Assembly (NCBI GenBank): GCA_963666295.1
Contig: OY762707.1
Location: 1,922,001 to 1,986,000, forward strand
Length of the DNA: 64,000 bases
Direction of reading: 5' to 3'
Origin: QZKY01 sp963666295
GTDB taxonomy: Bacteria; Pseudomonadota; Gammaproteobacteria; Burkholderiales; Burkholderiaceae_D
The first letter of the stretch is position 1; every line of letters begins with the position of its first letter. Shown piece after piece: positions 42,477 through 52,091 of the stretch. A program made the translations under genes and the position numbers. Under the pieces are notes generated by a model. The model saw only the letters and a program-made list of their open reading frames with translations. It was not told the DNA's origin and did not search any database.

Positions 42477-43040
42477 TTATTTTTTGATGCGTGTGATTTT
42501 TGAGCCTTCGATGGACAAGCCCGCCATCAGTCCTTGCTGGTCGAAAATGAACGCGTACGCATCGTCCTTGAGCGTGGAGGTTGAAAGGTTCTTCGCTACG
42601 CCCTCGTCCACGACGACCACCGTCGGCCCAACGCCAATTTCCCAACCCTTGCTCTTGTATAAATAATTTACTGCCTTGTCGGTCATCAGAAACACCACAT
42701 AACCGTACGACTGAGCGCCCGCTTGCAATCCCCAGGAACCCGTCACCGAGTTGTAATACCTGACAACCTTGCCGCCTCTGAACAGTGCGCCTTCACCATA
42801 GGCGCCTCCCACAATTAACCCTGCCTTCACAATATTGGGAAACACGAGAATGGCCTTCGCATGCTTCGAGATATTGCTGGCTACCTGATTTTTACTATAA
42901 AGCGTCTGCAGTGCGCGAGTCGATTTGGCGCTGATTTCTGCGCCTGTTGCTGCTTGTGCATTGTGAGTGAACGCGCCGGTGGAAAGGACGACGGCGGCCA
43001 TTGCCAAAAATGCACCAAAATTGCGTCTTAAATTAGTCAT
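42477..43040 (-). CDS. SYLF-domain (YSC84-like) exported protein
   Basis: 187 residues from the ATG at 43040, which has AGGAG at good spacing. A signal peptide ending near NAQA is followed by a lipid-binding SYLF domain: ALQTLYSKN, AKAILVFPNIVKAGLIVGGAYGEGAL, YYNSVTGSWGLQAGAQSYGYVVFLMTD, GPTVVVVDEG. SYLF proteins bind phosphoinositides in eukaryotes; bacterial periplasmic versions are uncharacterised. Appears to be a single-gene unit. Confidence 0.9.
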   Translation of the reverse strand: MTNLRRNFGAFLAMAAVVLSTGAFTHNAQAATGAEISAKSTRALQTLYSKNQVASNISKHAKAILVFPNIVKAGLIVGGAYGEGALFRGGKVVRYYNSVTGSWGLQAGAQSYGYVVFLMTDKAVNYLYKSKGWEIGVGPTVVVVDEGVAKNLSTSTLKDDAYAFIFDQQGLMAGLSIEGSKITRIKK

Positions 43041-43290
43041 TGCGTTCTCCTTGCTTGACTCAAATGTGAACTGCGAAATGTAGTTTGACTTGCTTCTTGA
43101 AAAGCCGCCGGAAAGACAGGTAATACTAGCAAATCTCAAGCCACTTACTTATTTTTTACGCAAGCCTTTTGCGTTCTCTCAACGGTGTCCCCAAGTTGAA
43201 CTCCGGGATAGTTTCAACATGGAAACCCTATAGGAAATTGTTATTCCCCCCGCCGTCATCATTGCTTGGGCTGTGCTTCTGAATTTTTCG

Positions 43291-43325
43291 AAAAAAAAGC
43301 GGAGAAAGCAATACACTTTCTCCGC
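43291..43325 (-). terminator. htpG terminator
   Basis: GCGGAGAAAG, loop CAATACA, CTTTCTCCGC, a 10-bp perfect stem at 43299-43325; read on the minus strand it is followed by eight T. It lies 24 bp after the htpG stop. The rest of the 43041-43349 spacer shows nothing recognisable. Confidence 0.85.
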
Positions 43326-43349
43326 TGAATATTGGCATGATAAGCCTGT

Positions 43350-45263
43350 CTACTTGCCCATTGCGCCCAGCAGCATTTGATTCAGATGCTTGACGAAGCT
43401 TGCCGGGTCGGCAAGCGTTCCGCCTTCCGCAAGCAGCGCCTGGTCGAAAAGCAGGTTTGACCATTCGTCGAACTTTGCTTCTTCGTACTTCAACTGTTGC
43501 ACCAGCGGGTGATCCGGGTTGATTTCGAGGATGGGTTTGGTTTCCGGCGCGTTTTGACCAGCAGCCTTGAGCATGCGCACCAAGTGGCCGGACATGTCTT
43601 GTTCGTCGGCAATCAGGCAGGCGGGCGAATCTGTCAGCCGGAATGAAACGCGCACGTCCTTGGCCTTGTCAGCCAACGAGGTTTTCATTTTTTCGACCAG
43701 TTCCTTGTAGTCGGTTTCGGTTTCCTCGTGCTGTTTCTTTTCAGCTTCATCTTCGAGTTCGCCGAGGTCAAGGCCGCCCTTGGCAACGGAAACCAGTTCC
43801 TTGCCGTCGAATTCATTCAGGAAGGAGAGCATCCATTCATCGACGCGGTCAGTCATCAGCAGCACTTCGACGCCTTTTTTCTTGAAGATTTCGAGGTGAG
43901 GGCTGTTCTTCGCGGCGGTGTAATTTTCAGCGGTGACGTAGTAGATCTTGTCCTGGCCTTCCTTCATGCGCGAGACGTAATCTTCGAACGAGACGTTTTG
44001 CACACTGCTTTCGTTATGCGTGGAGGCAAAGCGCAGCAGTTTGGCGAGGCGGTCCTTGTTGGTGGCATCTTCGCCGATGCCTTCCTTGAGCACCTGTCCG
44101 AATTCTTGCCAGAAGGTGGCGTATTTTTCTTTTTCAGCGTCGTCTTCCGAGTTGGCCAGACTTTCCAGCATGCCGATTACGCGGCGGGTGGAGCCATCAC
44201 GAATCAATTTGACGTCGCGCGATTCCTGCAGGATTTCGCGCGAAACATTGAGTGGCAGGTCACTGGAGTCGATCACGCCTTTCACGAAGCGCAGGTAGAC
44301 TGGCATCAACTGTTCGGCATCATCCATGATGAAAACGCGTTTGATGTAGAGCTTGATGCCGCCACGCTGGTTGCGATCCCAGAGGTCAAACGGCGCGCGC
44401 TGAGGGATGTAAAGCAAGTGGGTGTACTCGCTGGTGCCTTCGACGCGGTTGTGCGTATGCACCAGCGGGTCTTGAAAATCGTGCGAAACGTGTTTGTAAA
44501 ATTCCTTGTATTGCTCGTCGGTGATGTCACTCCTGTTGCGCGTCCACAGGGCGCTGGCCTGATTGACGGTTTCGAACTCGTCGCGCATGACCATTTCCTT
44601 GGCTTCGGCATCCCATTCTTCTTTCTGCATCATGATCGGCAGGGAAATGTGATCCGAATACTTGCGAATGATGGAGCGCAATTGCCAGTTGGAGAGTAAC
44701 TCGTCTTCACCTTCGCGCAGGTGCAGGATGATTTCGGTGCCACGCGAGGGTTTGTCGATCGCTTCAACTGTGAATTCGCCGGAGCCATCCGATTCCCAGC
44801 GCACGCCTTCACTGGCTGGCAGTCCGGCGCGTCGACTGTTGACGGTAATCTTGTCGGCGACGATGAAGGCGGAGTAAAAGCCGACACCGAACTGGCCGAT
44901 CAGGGCGGCGTCTTTTTGCTGATCACCGGTTAGCTGGGAAAAGAAATCGCGGGTGCCGGACTTGGCAATGGTGCCGAGGTGTTCAATCGCCTCATCGCGA
45001 CTCATGCCGATGCCGTTGTCTGTAACGCTGACGGTGCGTTCCTCCTTATTGAAGGAAATACCGATCTTCAGTTCAGGATCTGATTCCAGCAGGTCGGGGT
45101 TGGCAATTGCTTCGTAGCGCAGTTTATCTGCCGCGTCCGAAGCGTTGGAAATCAGTTCGCGCAGGAAAATTTCCTTGTTGGAATAGAGCGAGTGCACCAT
45201 CAGGTGCAGCAGCTGTTTCACTTCCGCTTGAAAGCCGAGGGTTTGTTTTTCTGTGGCAGCCAT
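43350..45263 (-). CDS. htpG: Molecular chaperone HtpG (Hsp90)
   Basis: 637 residues, full length. The N-terminal GHKL ATPase has FLRELISNASDAADKLR, VTDNGIGMSRDEAIEHLGTIAKSGT and IGQFGVGFYSAFIVAD. The middle domain has FDLWDRNQRGGIKLYIKRVFI and SDLPLNVSREILQ, and the C-terminal dimerisation domain ends LNQMLLGAMGK. A cytosolic ATP-dependent chaperone; usually under heat-shock control, though no sigma-32 promoter was confirmed here. Confidence 0.97.
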   Translation of the reverse strand: MAATEKQTLGFQAEVKQLLHLMVHSLYSNKEIFLRELISNASDAADKLRYEAIANPDLLESDPELKIGISFNKEERTVSVTDNGIGMSRDEAIEHLGTIAKSGTRDFFSQLTGDQQKDAALIGQFGVGFYSAFIVADKITVNSRRAGLPASEGVRWESDGSGEFTVEAIDKPSRGTEIILHLREGEDELLSNWQLRSIIRKYSDHISLPIMMQKEEWDAEAKEMVMRDEFETVNQASALWTRNRSDITDEQYKEFYKHVSHDFQDPLVHTHNRVEGTSEYTHLLYIPQRAPFDLWDRNQRGGIKLYIKRVFIMDDAEQLMPVYLRFVKGVIDSSDLPLNVSREILQESRDVKLIRDGSTRRVIGMLESLANSEDDAEKEKYATFWQEFGQVLKEGIGEDATNKDRLAKLLRFASTHNESSVQNVSFEDYVSRMKEGQDKIYYVTAENYTAAKNSPHLEIFKKKGVEVLLMTDRVDEWMLSFLNEFDGKELVSVAKGGLDLGELEDEAEKKQHEETETDYKELVEKMKTSLADKAKDVRVSFRLTDSPACLIADEQDMSGHLVRMLKAAGQNAPETKPILEINPDHPLVQQLKYEEAKFDEWSNLLFDQALLAEGGTLADPASFVKHLNQMLLGAMGK

Positions 45264-45382
45264 CTATTTCCTCTTAAGACTTGATTACATGGGTTAATAG
45301 TTAAACAGATTGCACGCAAATGGGGATGATAAGACGGTTTTCAAGAGCCAAAAGAGCTATTTTCGGTGTGGCGCCGCACCTG

Positions 45383-45811
45383 TTACACATTGGTTTCTGG
45401 TTCTGATGGCGCAACACTGACGCCTTGTTCCTCTGCTTTTTTGCGGATTTCATCCAGTAATGGTTCGACGCCGTGATCCGTTAAAACCTGAACAATCAGC
45501 TTGTGAATTTCCATGGCTTCATCACAGCTTGAAAAGCTCCATTGTGGGCGGAGGTCGTCCGGCAATCCGAACACCACCGTATCAAAGAGAATCGGCTCGC
45601 CTTCGTTTGTCCAATTCTGGTCGATGCCGGTAAAGACGGTCGAGACTTGCAGGTCTTCAACCATCGTTTGTTCAATAATGCGGTTTTTTTCATTTTCCAT
45701 GGCGTATGCAAACTCGGCCAGGGTGCAGGGTGTGGGGGTGCGATCAACCAGCTTGTAAAAACGGCCGTCAATAGCGGTTGTGATGTTTTCCAGATCGTTT
45801 TGGTCGCTCAT
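45383..45811 (-). CDS. Hypothetical acidic cytosolic protein
   Basis: 142 residues, no signal peptide, no family recognised. The N-terminus (NITTAIDGRFYKLVDRTPTPCTLAEFA) and central SFSSCDEAMEIHKLIVQVL suggest a compact alpha/beta fold, with a charged helical C-terminus. Located 119 bp upstream of htpG on the same strand, so co-transcription is possible but not shown. Confidence 0.65.
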   Translation of the reverse strand: MSDQNDLENITTAIDGRFYKLVDRTPTPCTLAEFAYAMENEKNRIIEQTMVEDLQVSTVFTGIDQNWTNEGEPILFDTVVFGLPDDLRPQWSFSSCDEAMEIHKLIVQVLTDHGVEPLLDEIRKKAEEQGVSVAPSEPETNV

Positions 45812-45957
45812 TGGAGGGTCTCTCTGTGCAGTTACGGGAAAAGAGGCAGCTATCCGATTGTAATCGTAGGGTTTTGATTTTGTCGATGGATGTCGAGGGG
45901 ATAGAATGGGTGCTTGTGTTTTATATTATGCGTGTTTAAAAGGCGAGGTGACGGAAA

Positions 45958-46419
45958 ATGTATGTTTATGACAATCTGAAAAAACTGGGTATCGAGTTGC
46001 CGGAAGTGGCCATGCCGGTAGCTTCTTATGTGATGTATGCGCAGACGGGTAACACGGTATTCTTGTCCGGTCACATCGCCAAGAAAGACGGTCAACCTTG
46101 GGTTGGGCAGTTCGGCAAGGGGATAACGGTGGATGAGGGGCAGGCGGCAGCGCGTTCGGTGGCGATAGACATGATCGCGACCTTGCAGGCGGCTTGTGGT
46201 GGCGATCTGAATCGCGTGACACGCATTGTAAAATTGACTAGCCTCGTGAATTCCACCGGCGATTTCACCGACCACCATCTGGTGACGAATGGCGCGTCTG
46301 AATTGCTGGTGCAGGTGTTTGGGGATGTAGGCAAACATGCACGCGCAGCTTTCGGTGTGGCGCAGATTCCGACCGGTGCCTGTGTTGAGATTGAAATGAT
46401 TGCGGAAGTCGTTTTGTGA
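45958..46419 (+). CDS. RidA-family (YjgF/UK114) protein
   Basis: 153 residues of the RidA superfamily: YVMYAQTGNTVFLSGHIA, then VTRIVKLTSLVNSTGDF, then the signature KHARAAFGVAQIPTGACVEIEMIA with the conserved Arg that binds the imine carboxylate. Archetypal RidA hydrolyses reactive enamine/imine intermediates from PLP enzymes. The N-terminus is longer than in the archetype, so a Rid subfamily with its own substrate is likely. A PLP aminotransferase gene lies downstream on the opposite strand. Confidence 0.88.
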   Translation: MYVYDNLKKLGIELPEVAMPVASYVMYAQTGNTVFLSGHIAKKDGQPWVGQFGKGITVDEGQAAARSVAIDMIATLQAACGGDLNRVTRIVKLTSLVNSTGDFTDHHLVTNGASELLVQVFGDVGKHARAAFGVAQIPTGACVEIEMIAEVVL

Positions 46420-46739
46420 AGCGTTGAGTGAATGCTGGTGTGAGCCGATCTACCGCATTGCGCGGGGTTGGCCGAAAAGTTCCCGGATTCCAGATTACGT
46501 GCAGTTTTGTCGCATTTCGCTTCGTGAGGCCGACATTAGGTCGTCCTGCATCCTACGGGCTGGTTTTATTGATTCGGCCAGTTGAAGTTTGACGTATTCA
46601 AGTTTGCTCCGATTGCGCTGGCATGACAAACGCGCATATTTCAAATTTATTCGTGCCGCATCAATAGAATGAACGCAATGCAAAATGCCCTCGATTTGGA
46701 GGGCATTTTTGCGGGTAATGCAGTGCTGCCGGTGCGCTA
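46420..46739. other. Intergenic region between ridA-like gene and aminotransferase
   Basis: 320 bp without a supportable gene. The only clear structure is the terminator hairpin at 46683-46708 next to the aminotransferase stop. Confidence 0.5.
46682..46710. terminator. Bidirectional terminator
   Basis: AAATGCCCTC (46683-46692), loop GATTTG, GAGGGCATTT (46699-46708), 10 bp perfect, with T runs on both strands; serves the convergent RidA-like and aminotransferase genes. Confidence 0.85.
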
Positions 46740-47954
46740 TCAGACAACGCTGGCAATGGCTTCTATGACATGGTCGATATTTTGTGTATTCAGTGCCGCA
46801 ACGCAAATACGACCAGTTTCAACCGCATAGACGGAGAATTCTTCTCGCAGGCGGATAACTTGCTCCTTGCTCAGACCGGAGTAGGAAAACATGCCGTTTT
46901 GCCTGATGATGAAATCGAAATTTTTTTCGGTTACTTTTTCATTTAGCTTGTTCGTCAGCAGTTGGCGCATTTCGTGAATGCGGTTACGCATGGTGCTCAA
47001 CTCTTCTTCCCACAACTGGCGCAACTCTCTGGACATCAGTACATTGGCAACAATGTGTGAGCCGTGCATGGGCGGGTTGGAATAGTTTGTTCGGATGACG
47101 CGCTTGAGTTGCGACATCAAACGGTCAGCTTCTTCTTTTGAACTGCCGATAATGCTTATTGCGCCGACACGTTCGCCGTAAAGCGAGAAAGTTTTTGAGA
47201 ACGAACTGGAAACCAGAAGCGGGCCGCCAGCATCTGCCAGGCGGCGTACGATGCGACCATCTGCTTCCAGGCTTTCGGCAAAACCCTGATATGCCATGTC
47301 CACGAACGGGATTAGTTCACGTTCCAACACTACCTCGATAACTTTGGTCCACTGTTCATCTGTAAGGTCAGCGCCGGTTGGATTGTGGCAGCAGGCATGC
47401 AGCAAAACGATGGCACCCTGAGGCAAGGTTTGCAGCGTTTCGATCATCGCGGTGAAGTTGACGCCGCGTGTGTCTGGGTCAAAGTAGGGGTAAGTGTTGA
47501 CCTTGAAGCCAGCGTATTCAAACAGGGCGCGGTGGTTTTCCCAGCTAGGATCGCTGATCCAGATTTCGGAAGTGGGTGAAAAGCGTTTCAGGAAGTCGGC
47601 GCCAAGCTTGAGTGCGCCAGTTCCACCGACGGATTGCGCTGTAATAACACGTTTTTCCTGAACAGCGGCACTGTCTGTCCCAAAGAGTAGATCTTGCACA
47701 ATCCGGTCATAATCAGCCAGCCCATCAATCGGCAGATAGGTGCGCGGCATGAATTTTTTCGCGATGATAACTTCCGCTTCTTTTACGCACTCCAGAAGCG
47801 GTACTTTCCCATTGTTGTCGTAGTAAACGCCTACGCCAAGATTCACTTTTTTGGGGTTTTGATCTGCAACAAAGGTTTCGGTAATACCGAGGATTGGGTC
47901 GCGCGGTGCCATCTCAATGGCGCTGAAGAGCTTGGAGGGAAGAGGTTCGTTCAT
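46740..47954 (-). CDS. tyrB: Aromatic/aspartate aminotransferase
   Basis: 404-residue class I PLP aminotransferase of the AspC/TyrB group. Motifs include the N-terminal VNLGVGVYYDNNGKVPLLE, the substrate loop HACCHNPTGADLT, the PLP lysine in SSSFSKTFSLYGERVGA and the C-terminal NGMFSYSGLSKEQV. Aspartate and aromatic specificities cannot be separated from sequence alone, so the symbol is tentative. The ATG at 47954 gives the family-like MNEPLPSKLFSAIEMAPRDP start. Divergent from uvrB. Confidence 0.9.
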   Translation of the reverse strand: MNEPLPSKLFSAIEMAPRDPILGITETFVADQNPKKVNLGVGVYYDNNGKVPLLECVKEAEVIIAKKFMPRTYLPIDGLADYDRIVQDLLFGTDSAAVQEKRVITAQSVGGTGALKLGADFLKRFSPTSEIWISDPSWENHRALFEYAGFKVNTYPYFDPDTRGVNFTAMIETLQTLPQGAIVLLHACCHNPTGADLTDEQWTKVIEVVLERELIPFVDMAYQGFAESLEADGRIVRRLADAGGPLLVSSSFSKTFSLYGERVGAISIIGSSKEEADRLMSQLKRVIRTNYSNPPMHGSHIVANVLMSRELRQLWEEELSTMRNRIHEMRQLLTNKLNEKVTEKNFDFIIRQNGMFSYSGLSKEQVIRLREEFSVYAVETGRICVAALNTQNIDHVIEAIASVV

Positions 47955-48067
47955 CGTGATAATATGTTGCGTTGATGGCAGTGTGTAAGGAGCCGGTGGC
48001 TCCATTACCTGCACTGTAATAGGGCAACAAATGTGCCGTTTGCAATAATATCAAAGGTCTGAGTTTC

Positions 48068-50167
48068 ATGCCTGATTTATCCGTAGTTTCGGGCCAAATT
48101 GATGAGTCAAAATTTGTAGAATTTCCTGATTCTCCTTTCAGGCTTTATCAGCCATTTTTACCGGCAGGTGATCAGCCGGAAGCCATTGACGCGCTGGTTG
48201 AGGGGCTGGAAGATGGTCTGGCGTATCAAACCTTGCTGGGCGTAACGGGTTCGGGCAAGACGTTCACAATGGCGAACATCATTGCGCGAACGGGGCGTCC
48301 TGCCATCGTGTTTGCGCCCAACAAAACGTTGGCAGCGCAGCTCTACAGTGAGTTTCGCGAATTTTTTCCACAAAATGCGGTTGAGTATTTCGTCAGCTAT
48401 TATGACTATTACCAGCCGGAAGCCTATGTGCCGCAGCGTGACCTGTTCATTGAGAAGGATTCGTCAATCAATGAACACATCGAGCAAATGCGACTTTCCT
48501 GCACCAAGTCACTGATGGAGCGCCGCGATGTGGTGATTGTGGCCAGCGTGTCGGCGATCTACGGCATTGGTAATCCTGATGAATATCACAAGATGGTTCT
48601 GACCTTGCGCCAAAAGGACAAGGTGAGCCAGCGCGATGTGATCGCACGCCTGATCCAGATGCAGTACACGCGCAATGAAACTGATTTTTCACGCGGCACC
48701 TTCCGCGTGCGCGGCGACATCATTGATGTTTTTCCGGCGGAGCATGCCGAAATGGCGGTGCGCATTGACCTGTTTGATGATGAAGTGGAAAGCCTGCAAT
48801 TATTTGACCCGTTGACTGGGCGCGTGAAACAGAAAATTCCGCGTTTCACGTTTTATCCTGGCTCGCATTATGTGACTCAGCGGGCGACGGTGCTGCGCGC
48901 CATCGAGACTATCAAGCAGGAATTGCGTGAACGGCTGGAGTGGTTTCGCAAGGAAAACAAGTTGGTTGAGGAGCAGCGACTGGCGCAACGTACGCGCTTC
49001 GATCTGGAAATGATGAATGAAATCGGGTTTACCAAGGGGATTGAAAATTATTCACGCCATTTAAGCGGTACCAGGCCGGGTGATCCGCCGCCCACGCTGA
49101 TTGACTATCTGCCGCAGGATGCGCTGATGTTTCTAGATGAGTCGCATGTGATGACAGGTCAACTCAATGGCATGTACAACGGTGACCGGTCGCGCAAGGT
49201 GAATTTGGTCGATTTTGGTTTTCGCTTGCCGTCAGCGCTGGATAACCGGCCTTTGCGCTTTGATGAGTTCGAAGCCAAGATGCGTCAGACTATTTTTGTT
49301 TCAGCAACGCCGGGGAATTATGAAGCTGAGCACGCCGATCAGGTGGTCGAGCAGGTGGTGCGCCCGACGGGACTGGTTGACCCTGAAATCAGCGTTCGCC
49401 CGGCATCGACGCAGGTGGATGATTTGATGGTGGAAATCCAGAAACGCGTGCAAGTGGACGAGCGCGTGCTGGTGACGACGCTGACCAAGCGCATGGCCGA
49501 GCAGTTGACCGACTTTTTGGGCGAAAATGGGATACGGGTGCGTTATCTGCACAGCGATATCGATACGGTCGAGCGGGTAGAAATCCTGCGTGATTTGCGG
49601 CTGGGAACGTTCGATGTGCTCGTGGGTATCAACCTGTTACGCGAAGGCCTGGATATTCCGGAAGTGTCGCTGGTCGCGATTCTGGATGCGGACAAGGAGG
49701 GCTTTCTGCGCTCGGAACGCAGCCTGATTCAGACGATAGGACGTGCTGCGCGCAATTTGCACGGGATGGCAATTTTGTATGCTGACCGCGTGACCGACTC
49801 GATGCAGCGTGCGATTGCAGAAACCGAGCGCCGTCGCAACAGGCAAATCGAATTCAACCGCGTGCATGACATTACGCCGACAGGCATCGTCAAGGGTGTG
49901 AGGGACATGATTGATGGCGTGTACGATGTGCAGGGCGCGAAACAGGTTTTGAAGGCGGCACAGGATACGGCGCGTTATGAAACGATGTCGGAAAAACAGG
50001 TCGCGCGTGAATTGAAGCGCCTGGAAAAGAAAATGTTTGAGCATGCCAAGAACATGGAGTTCGAGCAGGCAGCGCAAGTGCGTGACGAAATGCGCCGGCT
50101 TAAGGAGGTGCTGTTTGGCGCAGCATTGCCGGATCAGGTCACGTCATTGTGGCAAGCCAAGTCATAG
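48068..50167 (+). CDS. uvrB: Excinuclease ABC subunit B
   Basis: 699-residue damage-verifying helicase of nucleotide excision repair. Walker A is GVTGSGKTFT, the DNA-clamping beta-hairpin is YDYYQPEAYVP, the DEAD-like box is FLDESHV, motif V/VI is INLLREGLDIPE and QTIGRAARN, and a C-terminal UVR motif (EFEQAAQVRDEMRRLKE) binds UvrC. It acts with UvrA and UvrC, which are not in the window. Full length, normal size. Confidence 0.97.
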   Translation: MPDLSVVSGQIDESKFVEFPDSPFRLYQPFLPAGDQPEAIDALVEGLEDGLAYQTLLGVTGSGKTFTMANIIARTGRPAIVFAPNKTLAAQLYSEFREFFPQNAVEYFVSYYDYYQPEAYVPQRDLFIEKDSSINEHIEQMRLSCTKSLMERRDVVIVASVSAIYGIGNPDEYHKMVLTLRQKDKVSQRDVIARLIQMQYTRNETDFSRGTFRVRGDIIDVFPAEHAEMAVRIDLFDDEVESLQLFDPLTGRVKQKIPRFTFYPGSHYVTQRATVLRAIETIKQELRERLEWFRKENKLVEEQRLAQRTRFDLEMMNEIGFTKGIENYSRHLSGTRPGDPPPTLIDYLPQDALMFLDESHVMTGQLNGMYNGDRSRKVNLVDFGFRLPSALDNRPLRFDEFEAKMRQTIFVSATPGNYEAEHADQVVEQVVRPTGLVDPEISVRPASTQVDDLMVEIQKRVQVDERVLVTTLTKRMAEQLTDFLGENGIRVRYLHSDIDTVERVEILRDLRLGTFDVLVGINLLREGLDIPEVSLVAILDADKEGFLRSERSLIQTIGRAARNLHGMAILYADRVTDSMQRAIAETERRRNRQIEFNRVHDITPTGIVKGVRDMIDGVYDVQGAKQVLKAAQDTARYETMSEKQVARELKRLEKKMFEHAKNMEFEQAAQVRDEMRRLKEVLFGAALPDQVTSLWQAKS

Positions 50168-50283
50168 CGAAAGTTTGTCTTGCATCATTCAGTTTTTTGC
50201 GCTTTGTGTCGTAATACGGACAGGGGCGGCTGCTGCTTGGCGCTTCCGTCATTTTTACAGACCTTATTGATAAGGAGGATGCC

Positions 50284-50805
50284 ATGTCCACCTCTATCAC
50301 ATCAAGTGTGACCGCGCAGCCCTCCGAGGCTGGCAAGACAACGCCCGTCTCCAAAACGCAAGCAAGTTTGCGTGCGGAGTTTAATGCGAGCATCGTGCAA
50401 GCTTCGCTCGACGTTTCGATCAGCACGAAAAACGAGCCGCTGGCACTGTTATATCGTTCGGCAATTGACAGCCTGAATGAACTGCTTGAGCCGGAGTTTG
50501 GCCCGAATGCCATTGAAAATGCCGCTAGTCAGGATAATTCTGCGGAAGCCACGGCTGAGCGCATCGTGTCACTTTCAACTGGTTTTTTTGAGGCTTTCAA
50601 GGCGCAAAATCCTGATGATGAAAACGTACTCGAAAGCTTCATGGAAACGATTCGTGCCGGGTTCGAGAAGGGCTATAACGAAGCGGTTGAAATTCTGGAA
50701 GGCTTGAGTGTTTTTGAAGGCGATATAGCGGCCGATATTCAGAAAACCTACGAGTTGGTGATGCAGGGTTACGATGACTTCGCAAGTGCAAGAGCCGCTG
50801 AATAA
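50284..50805 (+). CDS. DUF5610-like protein
   Basis: 173 residues, soluble. After a low-complexity Ser/Thr/Pro N-terminus, the domain pattern is NASIVQASLDVSISTKNEPLALLYRSAIDSLNE, then ATAERIVSLSTGFFEAF, then GFEKGYNEAVEILEGL and GDIAADIQKTYELVMQGYDDF. I associate this with DUF5610, found in motile Proteobacteria; function unknown. TAAGGAGG precedes the ATG, a strong ribosome-binding site, suggesting high expression. Confidence 0.75.
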   Translation: MSTSITSSVTAQPSEAGKTTPVSKTQASLRAEFNASIVQASLDVSISTKNEPLALLYRSAIDSLNELLEPEFGPNAIENAASQDNSAEATAERIVSLSTGFFEAFKAQNPDDENVLESFMETIRAGFEKGYNEAVEILEGLSVFEGDIAADIQKTYELVMQGYDDFASARAAE

Positions 50806-50924
50806 AGGCTTGCGATCGTAGTTTTCTGCGCTTAGGCAGTCTGGCAAAAAAGACGTTGTACTCCGGCGTGCAAATATCCCCTGCAAGCCAACGTCTTGCG
50901 GGGCCGGAAGGTGTTTGCAGTGCA

Positions 50925-52091
50925 TCAGCCCGTTCTCAGCGCATCGATGATTTTCATTCTTGCCGCCCGAAGGGAGGGCAGGAAGCCGCCGATGATGCCC
51001 ATTAACAATGCGAAAGCGAGAGACTTGAGGACGATGGGCAAGTTGAGCGTAAAGCCGAATGCAAGCTCGGAAAAGGACTGGAAGTTCGTGGTGGAAAATG
51101 AAAAGTTTTGCATGAGGGCTGCCAGCAGCAGACCGACCATGCCGCCAGCCAACGAGAGCAGCAGGGATTCCACCAGAAACGCAACCAGAATGCTGCTACG
51201 CCGAAACCCGATGGCGCGCAGCGTGCCGATTTCCGTAACGCGGTTGGCTACGGAGGCATACATCGTAATCATGGCGCCAATCATGGCGCCGATGGAAAAA
51301 ATGATCGATAGCGTCATGCCCAGGATGTTAATGAAGGTCGACAGCGCGCGCGATTGGTCGGCGTAAAAAACCTGCTCTCTTTTGGCTTCCAGCGTCAGAC
51401 GCGGGTCGTTTTCAATCTCCTGTTTGAAAGCGCCAAAGCGCTTGCTGTCATTCAGGCGCACTATGACCGATGAATAAACCGGGCGGCGAAATGCCTGCAT
51501 CAACTGGTCAGCACAGCCCCATATTTCAGAGTCGAATCCACTGTTTTGTGCATCAAAGATGCCGACAACCGTCCATTCCCTTTGTCCGAACCGCAGCGTT
51601 TCGCCGATGCCGGCACCGATAAAGCGTTTGGCAATGCTGCTGCCAGCCATGATTTCGGATGAGCCGGGGCGAAACATGCGTCCGGCTGTCAGTTTGACTT
51701 GTGGGCGTAAAGCCAGACCTGCCGGCGAAAGCCCGCGAATGATGACGTTGGAGGGCGTATTGGTGCTACGCTTTTTCAGTGAGATGAGTACCACGGATTC
51801 TTTGGATGCCATTGGGCGACCGTCAATGCCAACGGCTATGGCGGAATGACTGGTGACGATCGTGGCCTGGTCGCGTTCAACCCCGCTTTGTATCTCGGTG
51901 TCGGATGCGCGTCGGATTAGCACGGCATTGTTGTATTCGCCGGTTGTGACCAGGGTTTTTTTGAGCCCTTCATCCAGCATGAGTACGGTCGCAAAGACGA
52001 ATACGACCAGCGCTAGTCCGCTGGCGGTCAGTGTTGATGTGAGGCGGCGCGTCCAGAGGTTGCGCACGATGTAGTTCATCGGGATGTTCAT
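50925..52091 (-). CDS. ABC exporter permease 2 (MacB/FtsX type)
   Basis: 388 residues with the topology TM1 (about 20-42, LTASGLALVVFVFATVLML), a large periplasmic MacB_PCD domain, then three C-terminal TMs (near 260-380), the last before the SLRAARMKIIDALR coupling end. It overlaps the preceding permease gene by 4 bp. With its sister permease it likely forms a heterodimer that transmits ATPase motion across the inner membrane (mechanotransmission). Confidence 0.88.
   Translation of the reverse strand: MNIPMNYIVRNLWTRRLTSTLTASGLALVVFVFATVLMLDEGLKKTLVTTGEYNNAVLIRRASDTEIQSGVERDQATIVTSHSAIAVGIDGRPMASKESVVLISLKKRSTNTPSNVIIRGLSPAGLALRPQVKLTAGRMFRPGSSEIMAGSSIAKRFIGAGIGETLRFGQREWTVVGIFDAQNSGFDSEIWGCADQLMQAFRRPVYSSVIVRLNDSKRFGAFKQEIENDPRLTLEAKREQVFYADQSRALSTFINILGMTLSIIFSIGAMIGAMITMYASVANRVTEIGTLRAIGFRRSSILVAFLVESLLLSLAGGMVGLLLAALMQNFSFSTTNFQSFSELAFGFTLNLPIVLKSLAFALLMGIIGGFLPSLRAARMKIIDALRTG

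Noticed and set aside
43728..44699. 323-codon open frame antisense to htpG
   Set aside because: Fully overlapped by htpG; the apparent protein mirrors htpG codon bias and has no motif.
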